DNA of 64,000 bases from Promicromonospora soli. GTDB lineage: Bacteria; Actinomycetota; Actinomycetes; Actinomycetales; Cellulomonadaceae. Of this stretch, positions 32,430-41,127 are shown one piece after another. A program made the translations under genes and the position numbers. The notes beneath the pieces are model-generated. The model was not told the DNA's origin. It did not search any database and worked only from the letters and a program-made list of their open reading frames with translations. Position 1 is the first letter of the stretch; every line of letters starts with the position of its first letter. The stretch covers positions 1 through 64,000 of the forward strand of contig NZ_BNAS01000001.1 in the NCBI RefSeq assembly GCF_014653785.1, written 5' to 3'.

Positions 32430-34196
32430 TCAGTCGACGTCGGGTCGGCGAGCCCGGGCCTCTGCGTCGAGCCTCCTGACGCCGGGGTAGGCCGGCGGAC
32501 AGTCGGCCCTCAGGTCGTCACTCAGATGCTTCGCGAACGGCGGGGCGATGATCTCGCGGTGCGCCGGGTCGTGGCCCGGTACCGGGCCCCACTTGAAGCC
32601 CAAGGCGGCCGTGGTGAGCTCCAGCGCGCGGCGGTACTCGGCGTACAGCGAGTCCAGGGCGCCCTCGAGGCGGGACCGGTCCACGGGGTATGTCTGCCCG
32701 TCCTCGAGAGAGGTCCCGACGGGACCGATGTACAGGTGCGCATGCAGCTGGGAGAAGTCGTGCCCGGGGATCTGGCTGTGCGCAACCCGGGTGATCGACA
32801 GTCGCGCCGGGTCGTTGACCCCGTGTTCCACCTCCACGTGGCCGGCCTCGCGCTGCAGCCACCTGACCGCCACGTCGACGGCGTCGACGTGGAGGTTGGT
32901 CAGCCACTCGAGGAGGAAGCCGCGGCGGGAGTCGGTGGATTTTGCCATCGCTTCGCGTGCGAGGGACACGGTCAGGGGCGCGGGCAGGTAGACCTCCACG
33001 GTGCCGTCCGGTGGGGCCTGCGTGCCCACGTCGAACAGGTCGGCGGGCTCCACTCGCGTCGAGGCGGGAGGCGGCGGCGACTCGTCGTCCTCGGCCCCTT
33101 GCCCCGTCGTGGCCGTCCTGTCGCTGGTAGGTGCGGCGTCCGGCACCGGCTCGATAACTCGGGTCGACCCAGGTGTCTTGCCGTAGACGACGACGTGGCC
33201 GCGGCCGCTGTTCTTGGCGCGGTAGACGGCCTGGTCGGCCTCGTTCAGCACGGCGTCGGCATCGGTGGAAGCGTCCAGGTTGAAGGTGATCCCCACGCTG
33301 GCGCCGACGCGCACCTCGTTGCCATCCCCGACATCGATCGGTAGGGAGACCGCTTCGATGATCCGTTGGGCAACCGCTACGGCTGAGGTCTCGCGGTCGA
33401 CGGGTTCGAGAACGACGACGAACTCGTCGCCGCCAAGCCGGGCGGCGACGTCTCCGGCACGGCTGTTGGCTCGCAGCCGGTCGGCGACCGTGCGCAGGAC
33501 CTTGTCACCGGCCTGGTGGCCGTGGGTGTCGTTGACGGTCTTGAACGCGTCGAGGTCAATGAACATCACGGCGATCAGGTCCCCGCTGCGCTGTGCACGG
33601 CTCAGGGCCGCGTGCAGTGTTCGCATCGCCTGAGCGCGGTTGGGCAGGTCGGTCAACGGGTCGTGGGTCGCTTGGAAGGCCAGGCGTTCCTGGGTGCGGG
33701 CCAGCGCGTGCACTCGGGTGGAGATGACCACTGCGACGCCGACCGCGATCGGCATCAGGATCACCGTGGAGCCGATCAGGCGCGCATCCGCGCCCGAGAG
33801 CACCAGGGGCACCGCGTAGGCCACGGCCCCCAGGGGGGCGCACCACATGATGACCTTCAGGCGATGATGCAGGCCCAGCCAGGCGAAGAAGAGCACGAAG
33901 AACGGCCCCGTGCCCGCCGCGAACCCGCCGAACGCCCACGTGGACACACCGATCAACGTGAATGCCGGCCAAGCCAGGACCGCCGTCCGCTCAGCCGGCC
34001 ATGATGCCCACGGACAGGCGAGAGTCAGGCCCGCCGTGGCCAGGTCCGCCACGGCGATCACTACGAGCAACGTTTCCCGACCAGGGCTGGTCGGAACGGC
34101 CATCAGCGCGAGCACACCCGAAAGAGCGAACAGCCCGGCAGCCTGAACCGCAGCGTTCCCACACCGGTTCAGCAACCACGCACGAAATTCGCTCAT
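32430..34196 (-). CDS. Membrane GGDEF protein with a MobF-relaxase-like C-terminal domain
   Basis: 588 aa from an ATG at 34196 with GGGGGAG 6-8 nt upstream. Residues ~15-160 form about six membrane helices. Residues ~175-340 are a GGDEF domain with intact active site (RLGGDEFVVVL, 255-259) and an RAGD inhibitory site five residues before it, so it should make c-di-GMP with feedback control. After a Pro/acidic linker, residues ~393-553 resemble the TrwC/MobF relaxase fold: VEVYLPAPLTVSLA, NLHVDAVDVAVRWLQREAGH, ITRVAHSQIPGHDFSQLHAH and LEDGQTYPVDRSRLEGALDS, then TTAALGFKWG. The three metal-binding His are kept (473, 485, 487), but the N-terminal nicking tyrosines of relaxases have no counterpart. 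The link between the domains is unknown; relaxase homology is inferred by eye. Confidence 0.85.
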   Translation of the reverse strand: MSEFRAWLLNRCGNAAVQAAGLFALSGVLALMAVPTSPGRETLLVVIAVADLATAGLTLACPWASWPAERTAVLAWPAFTLIGVSTWAFGGFAAGTGPFFVLFFAWLGLHHRLKVIMWCAPLGAVAYAVPLVLSGADARLIGSTVILMPIAVGVAVVISTRVHALARTQERLAFQATHDPLTDLPNRAQAMRTLHAALSRAQRSGDLIAVMFIDLDAFKTVNDTHGHQAGDKVLRTVADRLRANSRAGDVAARLGGDEFVVVLEPVDRETSAVAVAQRIIEAVSLPIDVGDGNEVRVGASVGITFNLDASTDADAVLNEADQAVYRAKNSGRGHVVVYGKTPGSTRVIEPVPDAAPTSDRTATTGQGAEDDESPPPPASTRVEPADLFDVGTQAPPDGTVEVYLPAPLTVSLAREAMAKSTDSRRGFLLEWLTNLHVDAVDVAVRWLQREAGHVEVEHGVNDPARLSITRVAHSQIPGHDFSQLHAHLYIGPVGTSLEDGQTYPVDRSRLEGALDSLYAEYRRALELTTAALGFKWGPVPGHDPAHREIIAPPFAKHLSDDLRADCPPAYPGVRRLDAEARARRPDVD

Positions 34197-34723
34197 CGCT
34201 TCTCCCCCTCTTCGCACTGTTCGGGTGAGCCCTCGAGGCTAACGAACGACGCCGTCACCCGGGTTACGAACCCGGCCGATCACGATCGTCCCGTCGAGGG
34301 CCACCCTCGAACCCTCACACTGACCGGGTCAGGTCCGCGACCGGTGGCAAAATTGGGACGGTGCACCTGTCAGGGAGCCAAAGTTAACTGACTTCGGCCG
34401 GATTCATCGGCCGGTTCGGGGCGGATTCCACTCCGAGGGTGCAGAGCAGCTCGAGCTACACCCAAGAATTGCCTTGCTTGCGCGGATGACAAGTCATGTT
34501 TAGTTCGGCTTTCCCGACATAGGGGTTGTTGTGTCCTCATCGGTCCCGGTTCCCCCAAGGCGACGTGGATCTGGGAGCACAACTATCCCAAGCCGACGCC
34601 CAACGGGGTCTCGTGGCGCGCCAGGATCATCGTCGTTGTCGTTCTTACTCTTTCGATCGTCGGGCTCGCGTACAGCCTCGACAATGCCGTGGCGCGCGCT
34701 CGTAGCGCGCCGTCCTACGGTCG
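34197..34723. other. Intergenic, no gene called
   Basis: The plus strand contains WIWEHNYPKPTPNGVSW followed by IIVVVVLTLSIVGLAYSL around 34567-34680, which would be one membrane helix. No usable start codon lies in that frame, and a GTG preceded by AGGGG (34531) is in another frame. It may be a frameshifted remnant of a small membrane protein. The GC-rich stem GGCCGG / CCGGCC near 34399-34421 was seen but not assigned. Confidence 0.35.
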
Positions 34724-35134
34724 TCAGAGGGTGCCAAGCACCGAGGCCCGCGCGGCGTCACGCTCGGCCGCAGTGATCTTGCCCGCCGCGTGCAGGTGCT
34801 CGATCTCCTCCAGACGCGCCTCGAGCGTCTTCGCTGGGGCCACCGCCGGCTGCGCACCGGGCCGTTGTGCCGAGGAGCCGCGCATGGCGTCGGCCATGAT
34901 CTCCGCCTCTGTCGCCAGCGGATTGATGCCCTTGCGCTTGAGGCGCCGGGCGTTGACGACGGCGAGGATGACCATCAGGACGAAACCACCGACGATGAGA
35001 ATCGGGACGATGGTGAACAGGGCGTCAAAGCCCGACCAGAGCAGCCCGCCCTCAAATGGGTCACCGCTGACCGGGTCGCCGCCCTCCTCGAGGAAGGCGT
35101 CAATCCCGGGAATTTCAGCATCGATCCGGATCAA
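34724..35134 (-). CDS. Membrane protein with C-terminal SHOCT-like domain
   Basis: 136 aa from a TTG at 35134 preceded by GGAGG with a 5-nt gap, the best ribosome-binding site in the frame; the long upstream extension is antisense to the PhzF gene. The order is a short acidic N-terminus, a membrane helix (IVPILIVGGFVLMVILAVVN), a linker and a SHOCT-type end (TLEARLEEIEHLHAAGKITA, AERDAARASVLGTL). SHOCT motifs occur at protein ends and are thought to mediate oligomerisation. Function unknown. It is divergent from phzF. Confidence 0.65.
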   Translation of the reverse strand: MIRIDAEIPGIDAFLEEGGDPVSGDPFEGGLLWSGFDALFTIVPILIVGGFVLMVILAVVNARRLKRKGINPLATEAEIMADAMRGSSAQRPGAQPAVAPAKTLEARLEEIEHLHAAGKITAAERDAARASVLGTL

Positions 35135-35284
35135 GACGACCTCCGAGGGGTGGGGCACCACGCCGGCGCCGACTGGCCGAACGCTAACATCTTCGCGGCA
35201 CCGGCCGGGGTGAAACGCGCAAGTGGTTTGGTCCTGTGACCTGCCCCGACGCAGATTTCCCCTGAGCGAGAGCGGTGGGGGCGC

Positions 35285-35302
35285 GGTCCCTAACATGGGA
35301 CC
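35285..35302. promoter_or_regulatory. Inverted repeat in the divergent phzF promoter region
   Basis: GGTCCC / GGGACC with TAACAT between them, 34 nt before the GTG of the PhzF gene. TAACAT could serve as a -10 element in the loop. Weak, positional evidence only. Confidence 0.3.
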
Positions 35303-35335
35303 CCTCGTCGTCGATGAACAACAAGGAGCCGACTC

Positions 35336-36220
35336 GTGGACGTGCCGTTCTTCTGGGTAGACGCATTCGCAACCACAGCACTGGCGGGAAATCCGCTCGC
35401 TCTCGTTCCCGACGCCGACGCGCTCCCGGACGAGACGATGCGAGCGATCGCACGGGAGTTCAACCAGTCCGAGACGACGTTCCTGGTCCGTCCTGACCGG
35501 CCCGGCGCCGATCACCGGCTCCGCTCCTTCACCCCTGCGGGCGTGGAGGTCTTCGGCGCGGGGCACAACGCGATGGGCGCGTGGATCTGGCTGGCCCGGT
35601 CCGGCCGCCTGGACCCGGGCCGGGACACGTTCGTTCAGCAGATCGGGGACGAGCTGCTGCAGGTACGTGTGTCCGGGCGATCTGAGTCCGGCGTCGAGGT
35701 GTCGATGGAGCAGTCCGCTCCACGGTTCCTGGGGCGCGTAGAAGACCGGGTGGCGCTGGCCGCGGTCCTCGGTCTCGACGTCGAGGACCTCGCCGGCGAC
35801 CGCCTGGCCGAGGTGGCCTCCACCGGCGCGGAGCACCTGCTCGTGCCCGTGCGGAACATCGAGGCGGTCGACGCCGCCCAACCGGACACCGCTGGACTAC
35901 GGAAGCTGCTGGCCGACGCCGGTGCCGAAGGCTGCTACCTCTACACCGTCGACCTCGACCCTGTTGCAGGTGTCAGCGCCTACGCGCGGTTCTTCAACCC
36001 GACCGTGGGTATCGTCGAGGACCCTGCGACAGGCACGGCCGCCGGTCCGCTCGCCGCCGTGCTGGTCCGCGACGGACTCGTTCACGACCATGCACGGATC
36101 ATCATCGAGCAGGGCCGCAAGCTCGGCCGCCCCAGCCGGATCGGCCTCAGCGTCGACGGACCCCTCGTCACGATCACCGGCACAGGGGTCGTCGCCGCCG
36201 AGGGAGTGCTCCACCTCTGA
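35336..36220 (+). CDS. PhzF-family isomerase/epimerase-like protein
   Basis: 294 aa from a GTG with AAGGAG 7 nt upstream. The opening [20 protein letters not shown] and the catalytic-Glu motif [14 protein letters not shown] (Glu46) define the family. The second-half motif [20 protein letters not shown] is also present. PhzF folds are diaminopimelate-epimerase-like; PhzF itself isomerises a phenazine precursor, but most homologues have unknown substrates. No phenazine genes are near. It is 74 nt upstream of the ABC exporter and reads in the same direction. Confidence 0.92.
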   Translation: MDVPFFWVDAFATTALAGNPLALVPDADALPDETMRAIAREFNQSETTFLVRPDRPGADHRLRSFTPAGVEVFGAGHNAMGAWIWLARSGRLDPGRDTFVQQIGDELLQVRVSGRSESGVEVSMEQSAPRFLGRVEDRVALAAVLGLDVEDLAGDRLAEVASTGAEHLLVPVRNIEAVDAAQPDTAGLRKLLADAGAEGCYLYTVDLDPVAGVSAYARFFNPTVGIVEDPATGTAAGPLAAVLVRDGLVHDHARIIIEQGRKLGRPSRIGLSVDGPLVTITGTGVVAAEGVLHL

Positions 36221-36293
36221 CACCGACTTCCCCGGCCGAAACGGATTGAGGGTTGGGTCCTGCGGTGCGACAGTGGCATGCAGGAGGGATCAC

Positions 36294-37328
36294 ATGTCCG
36301 ACTCGCTCGCCGTCGAGGCACGAGGCCTCGTCAAGCACTTCACCACCCGAAAGTCCGTCACCAAGGCGGTCGACGGCATCGACCTCTCTATCGCCGAGGG
36401 CAGCGTCTTCGGCCTGCTCGGCCCCAATGGTGCGGGCAAGACCACGGTGGTCCGCATGCTCGCCACCCTGCTGCGGCCCGACGCCGGCACCGCCAGCGTG
36501 CTGGGGCACGACGTCGTGCACGACGCCGACGCCGTGCGCTCCGCCGTCGGCCTCACCGGGCAGTACGCCTCCGTGGACGAGGACCTGACCGGTACCGAGA
36601 ACCTGATCATGCTCGCCCGGCTGTACGGGTTCGCGCCCGCCGCCGCACGGCGGCGCGTCCAGGGCCTGCTGGAGGCGTTCGACCTGGCCGACGCCGGGTC
36701 CCGGCAGGTCAAGACCTACTCCGGCGGCATGCACCGGCGCATCGACCTCGCCGCCTCGCTGGTGCTCGCGCCGCGCGTGCTGTTCCTGGACGAGCCGACC
36801 ACCGGCCTGGACCCGCGCAGCCGCAACCAGGTGTGGGACATCATCCGCGTGCTCGTGGACGACGGCGCCACCGTGCTGCTCACCACCCAGTACCTCGACG
36901 AGGCGGACCAGCTCGCGGACCGCATCGCCGTCGTCGACCACGGGCGGACCATCGCCGAGGGGACCCCGAGCGAGCTCAAGCGGTCTGTCGGCGAGGGGGC
37001 CGTGCACCTGCGCGTCGCCGAGGTGGCCGACCGCGCCCGGGCGGCCGAGATCACCGAGCGCGTGCTCGGCGCCGAGGTGACCTTTGACTCCGACCCGCAC
37101 GCCATCGCCGCCCGCGTGCCCGACGACGGTGCCGACGCCGTGCCCGGCCTCCTGCCCGCCCTGGTCGCGGCCGGGATCAGCGTGCCCGAGTTCAGCCTGG
37201 GTCAGCCGAGCCTCGACGAGGTGTTCCTCGCCCTCACGGGCCAGCCCCTGCCCCCCGACGAGGAGGAGGGCGCGGAGAGGGCTCCCGCGAAGCCGGGCCC
37301 TCGTGAGAGGACGGAGGCGTCCCGATGA
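36294..37328 (+). CDS. Drug-export-type ABC transporter ATPase (DrrA-like)
   Basis: 344 aa with GGAGGGA upstream of the ATG. Walker A is GPNGAGKTT, the signature [10 protein letters not shown] and Walker [21 protein letters not shown]; the C-terminal DUF4162-type extension ends [20 protein letters not shown]. This layout is that of daunorubicin-resistance (DrrA) ATPases. It overlaps the permease gene by 4 bp (ATGA). The pair probably exports a lipophilic compound; substrate unknown. Confidence 0.93.
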   Translation: MSDSLAVEARGLVKHFTTRKSVTKAVDGIDLSIAEGSVFGLLGPNGAGKTTVVRMLATLLRPDAGTASVLGHDVVHDADAVRSAVGLTGQYASVDEDLTGTENLIMLARLYGFAPAAARRRVQGLLEAFDLADAGSRQVKTYSGGMHRRIDLAASLVLAPRVLFLDEPTTGLDPRSRNQVWDIIRVLVDDGATVLLTTQYLDEADQLADRIAVVDHGRTIAEGTPSELKRSVGEGAVHLRVAEVADRARAAEITERVLGAEVTFDSDPHAIAARVPDDGADAVPGLLPALVAAGISVPEFSLGQPSLDEVFLALTGQPLPPDEEEGAERAPAKPGPRERTEASR

Positions 37329-38131
37329 CGACCACCCTGCGTGATGCCATCGCCCTCACCGACCGGCCCTCCCGTCCGTCGCCCGTGTCGACCACGCTGA
37401 CGTTCGGCTGGCGCGCGCTGCTGAAGATCAAGCACGTCCCTGAGCAGCTGTTCGACGTGCTGGTCTCCCCCATCATCTTCACGCTGATGTTCACGTATCT
37501 GTTCGGCGGGGCGCTGGCCGGCTCCACGCAGGCGTACATCCAGTTCCTGCTGCCCGGCATCCTGGTGCAGACCATCCTGTTCGTCACGATCTACACGGGC
37601 TACACCCTCAACACCGACATCTCCAAGGGCGTGTTCGACAGGTTCCGCTCCCTGCCCATCTGGCGGCCGTCGCCCATCGTGGGCGCGCTGCTGGGCGACA
37701 CCGTGCGCTACACGACCGCCTCGGTCATCACCATCACGCTGGGACTCCTGCTGGGGTTCCGGCCCGACGGCGGTTTCCTGGGCGTCCTGCTCGGCGTGCT
37801 GCTCCTTCTGGTGTTCGCCTTCGCGCTGAGCTGGACATTCATCATCCTCGGGCTGCTGGTGCGCTCGCCCAACGCCGTGATGGGGGTGTCGATGCTGGTG
37901 CTCATGCCACTCACGTTCGCCTCGAACGTCTTCGTGGACCCGGCCACCATGCCATCGGGCCTGCGCGCGTTCGTGGAGATCAACCCGGTGAGCCACCTCG
38001 TCACCGCCGTGCGCGGCCTGATGGCGGGCAGCCCGGACACCGGTGAGATCGTCTGGGTCCTGATCGCGTCCGTCATCCTGACGGCGGTGCTGGGCCCTAT
38101 CGCCATGCGGATCTACCGCACCAGGACCTAG
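37325..38131 (+). CDS. ABC-2-type permease, DrrB-like
   Basis: 268 aa with six predicted helices. The segments [60 protein letters not shown] and [20 protein letters not shown] followed by [14 protein letters not shown] are diagnostic of the DrrB/ABC-2 exporter family. It forms one export system with the ATPase at 36294; the genes overlap at ATGA. Confidence 0.93.
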   Translation: MTTTLRDAIALTDRPSRPSPVSTTLTFGWRALLKIKHVPEQLFDVLVSPIIFTLMFTYLFGGALAGSTQAYIQFLLPGILVQTILFVTIYTGYTLNTDISKGVFDRFRSLPIWRPSPIVGALLGDTVRYTTASVITITLGLLLGFRPDGGFLGVLLGVLLLLVFAFALSWTFIILGLLVRSPNAVMGVSMLVLMPLTFASNVFVDPATMPSGLRAFVEINPVSHLVTAVRGLMAGSPDTGEIVWVLIASVILTAVLGPIAMRIYRTRT

Positions 38132-38178
38132 GACCTCCGGTCGGCGTAGCATCGGTCCTACCCATGGAAGGACCGATC

Positions 38179-39234
38179 ATGGCCACCAACATGGAATCCC
38201 GGGAGTCCTCTGCCCTCATCGTGGGCGCCGGCGCGTTCGTCCTGGGAGCTGTCGTGGGGCTCTTCGTGTTCTGGGGTCGCGATGCGCCGATCTCCGGCCG
38301 GGGCTCCGTGGGCGATTTCGTGGCAATAGGCGGAGGGCTCATCGCGATTGCCGCGTTCCTGCTCGGAGGTGCACTGAGGCGTGCCCAGGCCAGGGATGTG
38401 CCGGCCGGAGGCGGAACGCGACCGCACCTGCACTGGTTCGATATCGCGGCCGTGTCCTTGGCGCACGGGGTCATCGCGTTGCTCGGGTGGGCCGGGCTCG
38501 CATCCGTCCTGAGCAAGAGCTTCATCGGGGCGAGCCTGTACTCGCTCTCCGCCGGAATCCTCGCCGGTGTCGCCCTGGCCGTCACCGCGTACATGGTCTA
38601 CCTCTCGGCGGTGAACCTCTCCCCCATGATGCTGTCGCTCGTCCTGGCGCTGTTCCTGGCCGTCGGGGCCCTCGCCAGCATGCTCAGCGCCACCGATCCG
38701 CTCTGGTGGCAGAAGAACCTCAGCACTCTCGGGATCAGCGACGACATCTCCGCGCTGGCATTCAACCTGACGCTCATCATCGCCGGCGTCATGGTGACGA
38801 CGATCGCCCGTTACGCCACAGCGTTCCTCCCGCACGCGACCGGCGCGGAGCGGCGGGGACGTAATCTCGTCCGCCTCGCACTCGTGCTCATCGGCGTGTT
38901 CCTCGCCTGCGTGGGGATCCTTCCCGTCGACGAGTTCTTCGCGGCACACACCGCTGCGGCCTGCGGAATGGCGATCGTGTACATCGCGATGGTCGTCAGC
39001 CTTCGATGGCTGCTTCCATCGATGCCCCGGGTTTTCATCCTGCTCGGCTACGTCTACGTCGGCGTCATCGTGGCCCTGGCGATCTTCTTCTTCACCGGGT
39101 ACTACAACCTCACCGCGGTCGAGCTGGTCGCTGCTGTGCTCATCTTCAGCTGGGTCATCCTGTTCCTCCGCAACACCGGCGCGTCCGCGTCGGACGCGCC
39201 GGCGGGGCAGCGGGCGAGCTCGAGCTCGACCTAG
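38179..39234 (+). CDS. Multi-pass membrane protein, DUF998-like
   Basis: 351 aa from the second ATG (MATNMESRESS), preceded by GGAAGGA; the first ATG at 38164 lies on top of that site. About nine hydrophobic helices are seen, with the motif DPLWWQKNLSTLG followed by SALAFNLTLIIAGVMVTTIA, which is typical of DUF998 proteins. Function unknown. Its TAG stop shares the palindrome CTAG with the stop of the convergent GH15 gene. Confidence 0.8.
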   Translation: MATNMESRESSALIVGAGAFVLGAVVGLFVFWGRDAPISGRGSVGDFVAIGGGLIAIAAFLLGGALRRAQARDVPAGGGTRPHLHWFDIAAVSLAHGVIALLGWAGLASVLSKSFIGASLYSLSAGILAGVALAVTAYMVYLSAVNLSPMMLSLVLALFLAVGALASMLSATDPLWWQKNLSTLGISDDISALAFNLTLIIAGVMVTTIARYATAFLPHATGAERRGRNLVRLALVLIGVFLACVGILPVDEFFAAHTAAACGMAIVYIAMVVSLRWLLPSMPRVFILLGYVYVGVIVALAIFFFTGYYNLTAVELVAAVLIFSWVILFLRNTGASASDAPAGQRASSSST

Positions 39235-41084
39235 CGCCGCCGTCGACGCCGGGCCGACGCCGCGTCGAGGCGATCGTTGAGCGTGATGGCGGCGTCGATC
39301 AGCGCCAGGTGCGTGAACGCCTGCGGGAAGTTGCCGATCTGCTCGCCGGTCAGCGCGATCTCCTCCGAGAACAGGCCGAGGTGGTTGGCGTAGGTCAGCA
39401 TCTTCTCGAACGTCACGCGAGCCTCGTCGAGCCGATCGGCGCGCGCGAGCGCATCGACGTACAGGAAGGTGCAGAGCGAGAAGGTCCCCTCAGAACCCCG
39501 AAGTCCGTCGGGCGATGCGCTCGGGTCGTACCGGTAGACGAGGCTGTCGGACACGAGCTCTTCCATTGCCGTCAGGGTGTCCGTCCACATCGGGTCGTGC
39601 GGCGACACGAAACCCACCTGCGCCATCTTCAGCAGTGAGGCGTCGAGCACGGGCTCTCCGTACTGCTGGACGAACGCTCGGCGCTCGGCGCTCCACCCTT
39701 TGGCCATGATCTGGTCGTAGATCGCATCGCGCTCCGCGATCCAGCGGTCCAGGGGGGCCGGCCGCCCGCGCACTGTAGCGAGCCGGATGGCGCGGTCGAA
39801 CGCGACCCAGCACATCAGGCGCCCGTACGTGAAGTTCTTGCGTCCCCCTCGGGTCTCCCAGATTCCCTCCTCCGGCTGGTCCCAGTTGTCGGCCAGCCAG
39901 TCGAGCAGTCTGCAGATGGCCAGCCAGCCGGGCTGTCCGACCTCGACGCCGGCGCGGTCGGCGTTCCAGATCGCCTCCATCGCCTCCCCGTAGATGTCGA
40001 GCTGCAGCTGTCCGGCGGCCCCGTTGCCGATCCGCACCGGGTAGGAGCCGCGATACCCTTCCCAGTCCTCGAGGGTCTCCTCCGACAGGTGCGGGTCCCC
40101 GTCGACCCGGTACATGATGTTCAACGGGCCGGTGTCGCTGCCCGTCGGTTCGGCCACGCGGGCGCGGAGCCATTGCCCGAACGCCGCTGCCTCGTCGTAG
40201 AAACCCATGCGCACCAGCGTGTTGACCGAGAACGAGGCATCGCGCACCCACGTGAAGCGGTAGTCCCAGTTGCGCTCGCCTCCGATCTGTTCAGGAAGGC
40301 CCGCCGTCGGTGCCGCGACGAGGCCGCCCGACGGTGCGTAGGTCAACAGCTTGAGCGTGATCGCCGACCGCTGGAGCTCCTCACGCCATCGGCCGGTGTA
40401 CGTGGACTGCCCGACCCAGTCCTGCCAGAACTCCACGGTGCCGTCGAAGAGGCGCTGGGCCTCGGCGACGGGCATGGCCTTCGGAGGCGTGTCGCCGCCC
40501 GTCTGGAGGACGACGCCGCGCATCTGGCCCTCCACGAGGCGCAGCGAGAGGCGCAGGTCGCCCTCGTCCGTCGGCTTGAGCCGCGCTAGCCGGTCGTCGT
40601 CGGGGTTTCGGATGACACTGAGCGTCAGGGTGGTGTCGCCCGCTGTATAGGTTGCACCGTCGTCGGTGGTCGTCAACCGATGTGCCTGCCGACCGTACTC
40701 GAAGCGCGGAGCGATCTCGATGTCGAACTGGATCGTCCCGCGCACGCAGCGCACCACCCGCAGGAGTCGGTGGTGCTCGCTCGGCGTGTCGGAGGTCGCC
40801 GGCATGAAGTCGATCACCTCGCCCACACCTTGTTCCGTCAGGAAGCGGGTGATGAGGATCGCGGTGTCGGGAAAGTAGAGCTGTTTCGTCTCGAAAGTGT
40901 CGTCGTGGGGATGCGCGCTGAAGTGTCCGCCGCGCTCGCGATCCAGCAGCGAGCCGAAAATACTCGGCGAGTCGAAGCGAGGGCTGCAGAACCAGTCGAT
41001 CGTGCCGTCCGTCGCGACCAGCGCCGACGTCTGCAGGTCACCGATCAAGCCGTGGTCGGCGATCGCGGGTTGGCTGTTCATCAT
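39231..41084 (-). CDS. GH15-family glucoamylase/trehalase-like glycosidase
   Basis: 617 aa from an ATG at 41084 with GAGGACC upstream. The N-terminal beta-sandwich (IADHGLIGDLQTSALVATDG, TIDWFCSPRFDSPSIFGSLL) and the (alpha/alpha)6 barrel (GGERNWDYRFTWVRDASFSV, with the catalytic Glu in LEDWEGYRG and the second Glu region GLFSEEIALTGEQIGNFPQA) match actinobacterial GH15 proteins. The mycobacterial trehalase belongs to this group. No signal peptide is present, so it is cytoplasmic. Likely substrate trehalose or an alpha-glucan. Confidence 0.9.
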   Translation of the reverse strand: MMNSQPAIADHGLIGDLQTSALVATDGTIDWFCSPRFDSPSIFGSLLDRERGGHFSAHPHDDTFETKQLYFPDTAILITRFLTEQGVGEVIDFMPATSDTPSEHHRLLRVVRCVRGTIQFDIEIAPRFEYGRQAHRLTTTDDGATYTAGDTTLTLSVIRNPDDDRLARLKPTDEGDLRLSLRLVEGQMRGVVLQTGGDTPPKAMPVAEAQRLFDGTVEFWQDWVGQSTYTGRWREELQRSAITLKLLTYAPSGGLVAAPTAGLPEQIGGERNWDYRFTWVRDASFSVNTLVRMGFYDEAAAFGQWLRARVAEPTGSDTGPLNIMYRVDGDPHLSEETLEDWEGYRGSYPVRIGNGAAGQLQLDIYGEAMEAIWNADRAGVEVGQPGWLAICRLLDWLADNWDQPEEGIWETRGGRKNFTYGRLMCWVAFDRAIRLATVRGRPAPLDRWIAERDAIYDQIMAKGWSAERRAFVQQYGEPVLDASLLKMAQVGFVSPHDPMWTDTLTAMEELVSDSLVYRYDPSASPDGLRGSEGTFSLCTFLYVDALARADRLDEARVTFEKMLTYANHLGLFSEEIALTGEQIGNFPQAFTHLALIDAAITLNDRLDAASARRRRRR

Positions 41085-41127
41085 GGTGGTCCTCGATTCC
41101 CACACTCCGGTCCGCGGAGTGTGACGC

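Noticed and set aside
32430-34196. GGDEF protein tail as evidence for a nearby conjugative element
   Set aside because: No other mobilisation or type IV secretion genes are near, the nicking tyrosine is absent, and codon usage is like the neighbours.
34340-34450. Possible riboswitch-like leader (CAGGGAGCCAAAGTTAAC and GC stems)
   Set aside because: No riboswitch consensus fits, and no gene starts directly downstream on that strand.
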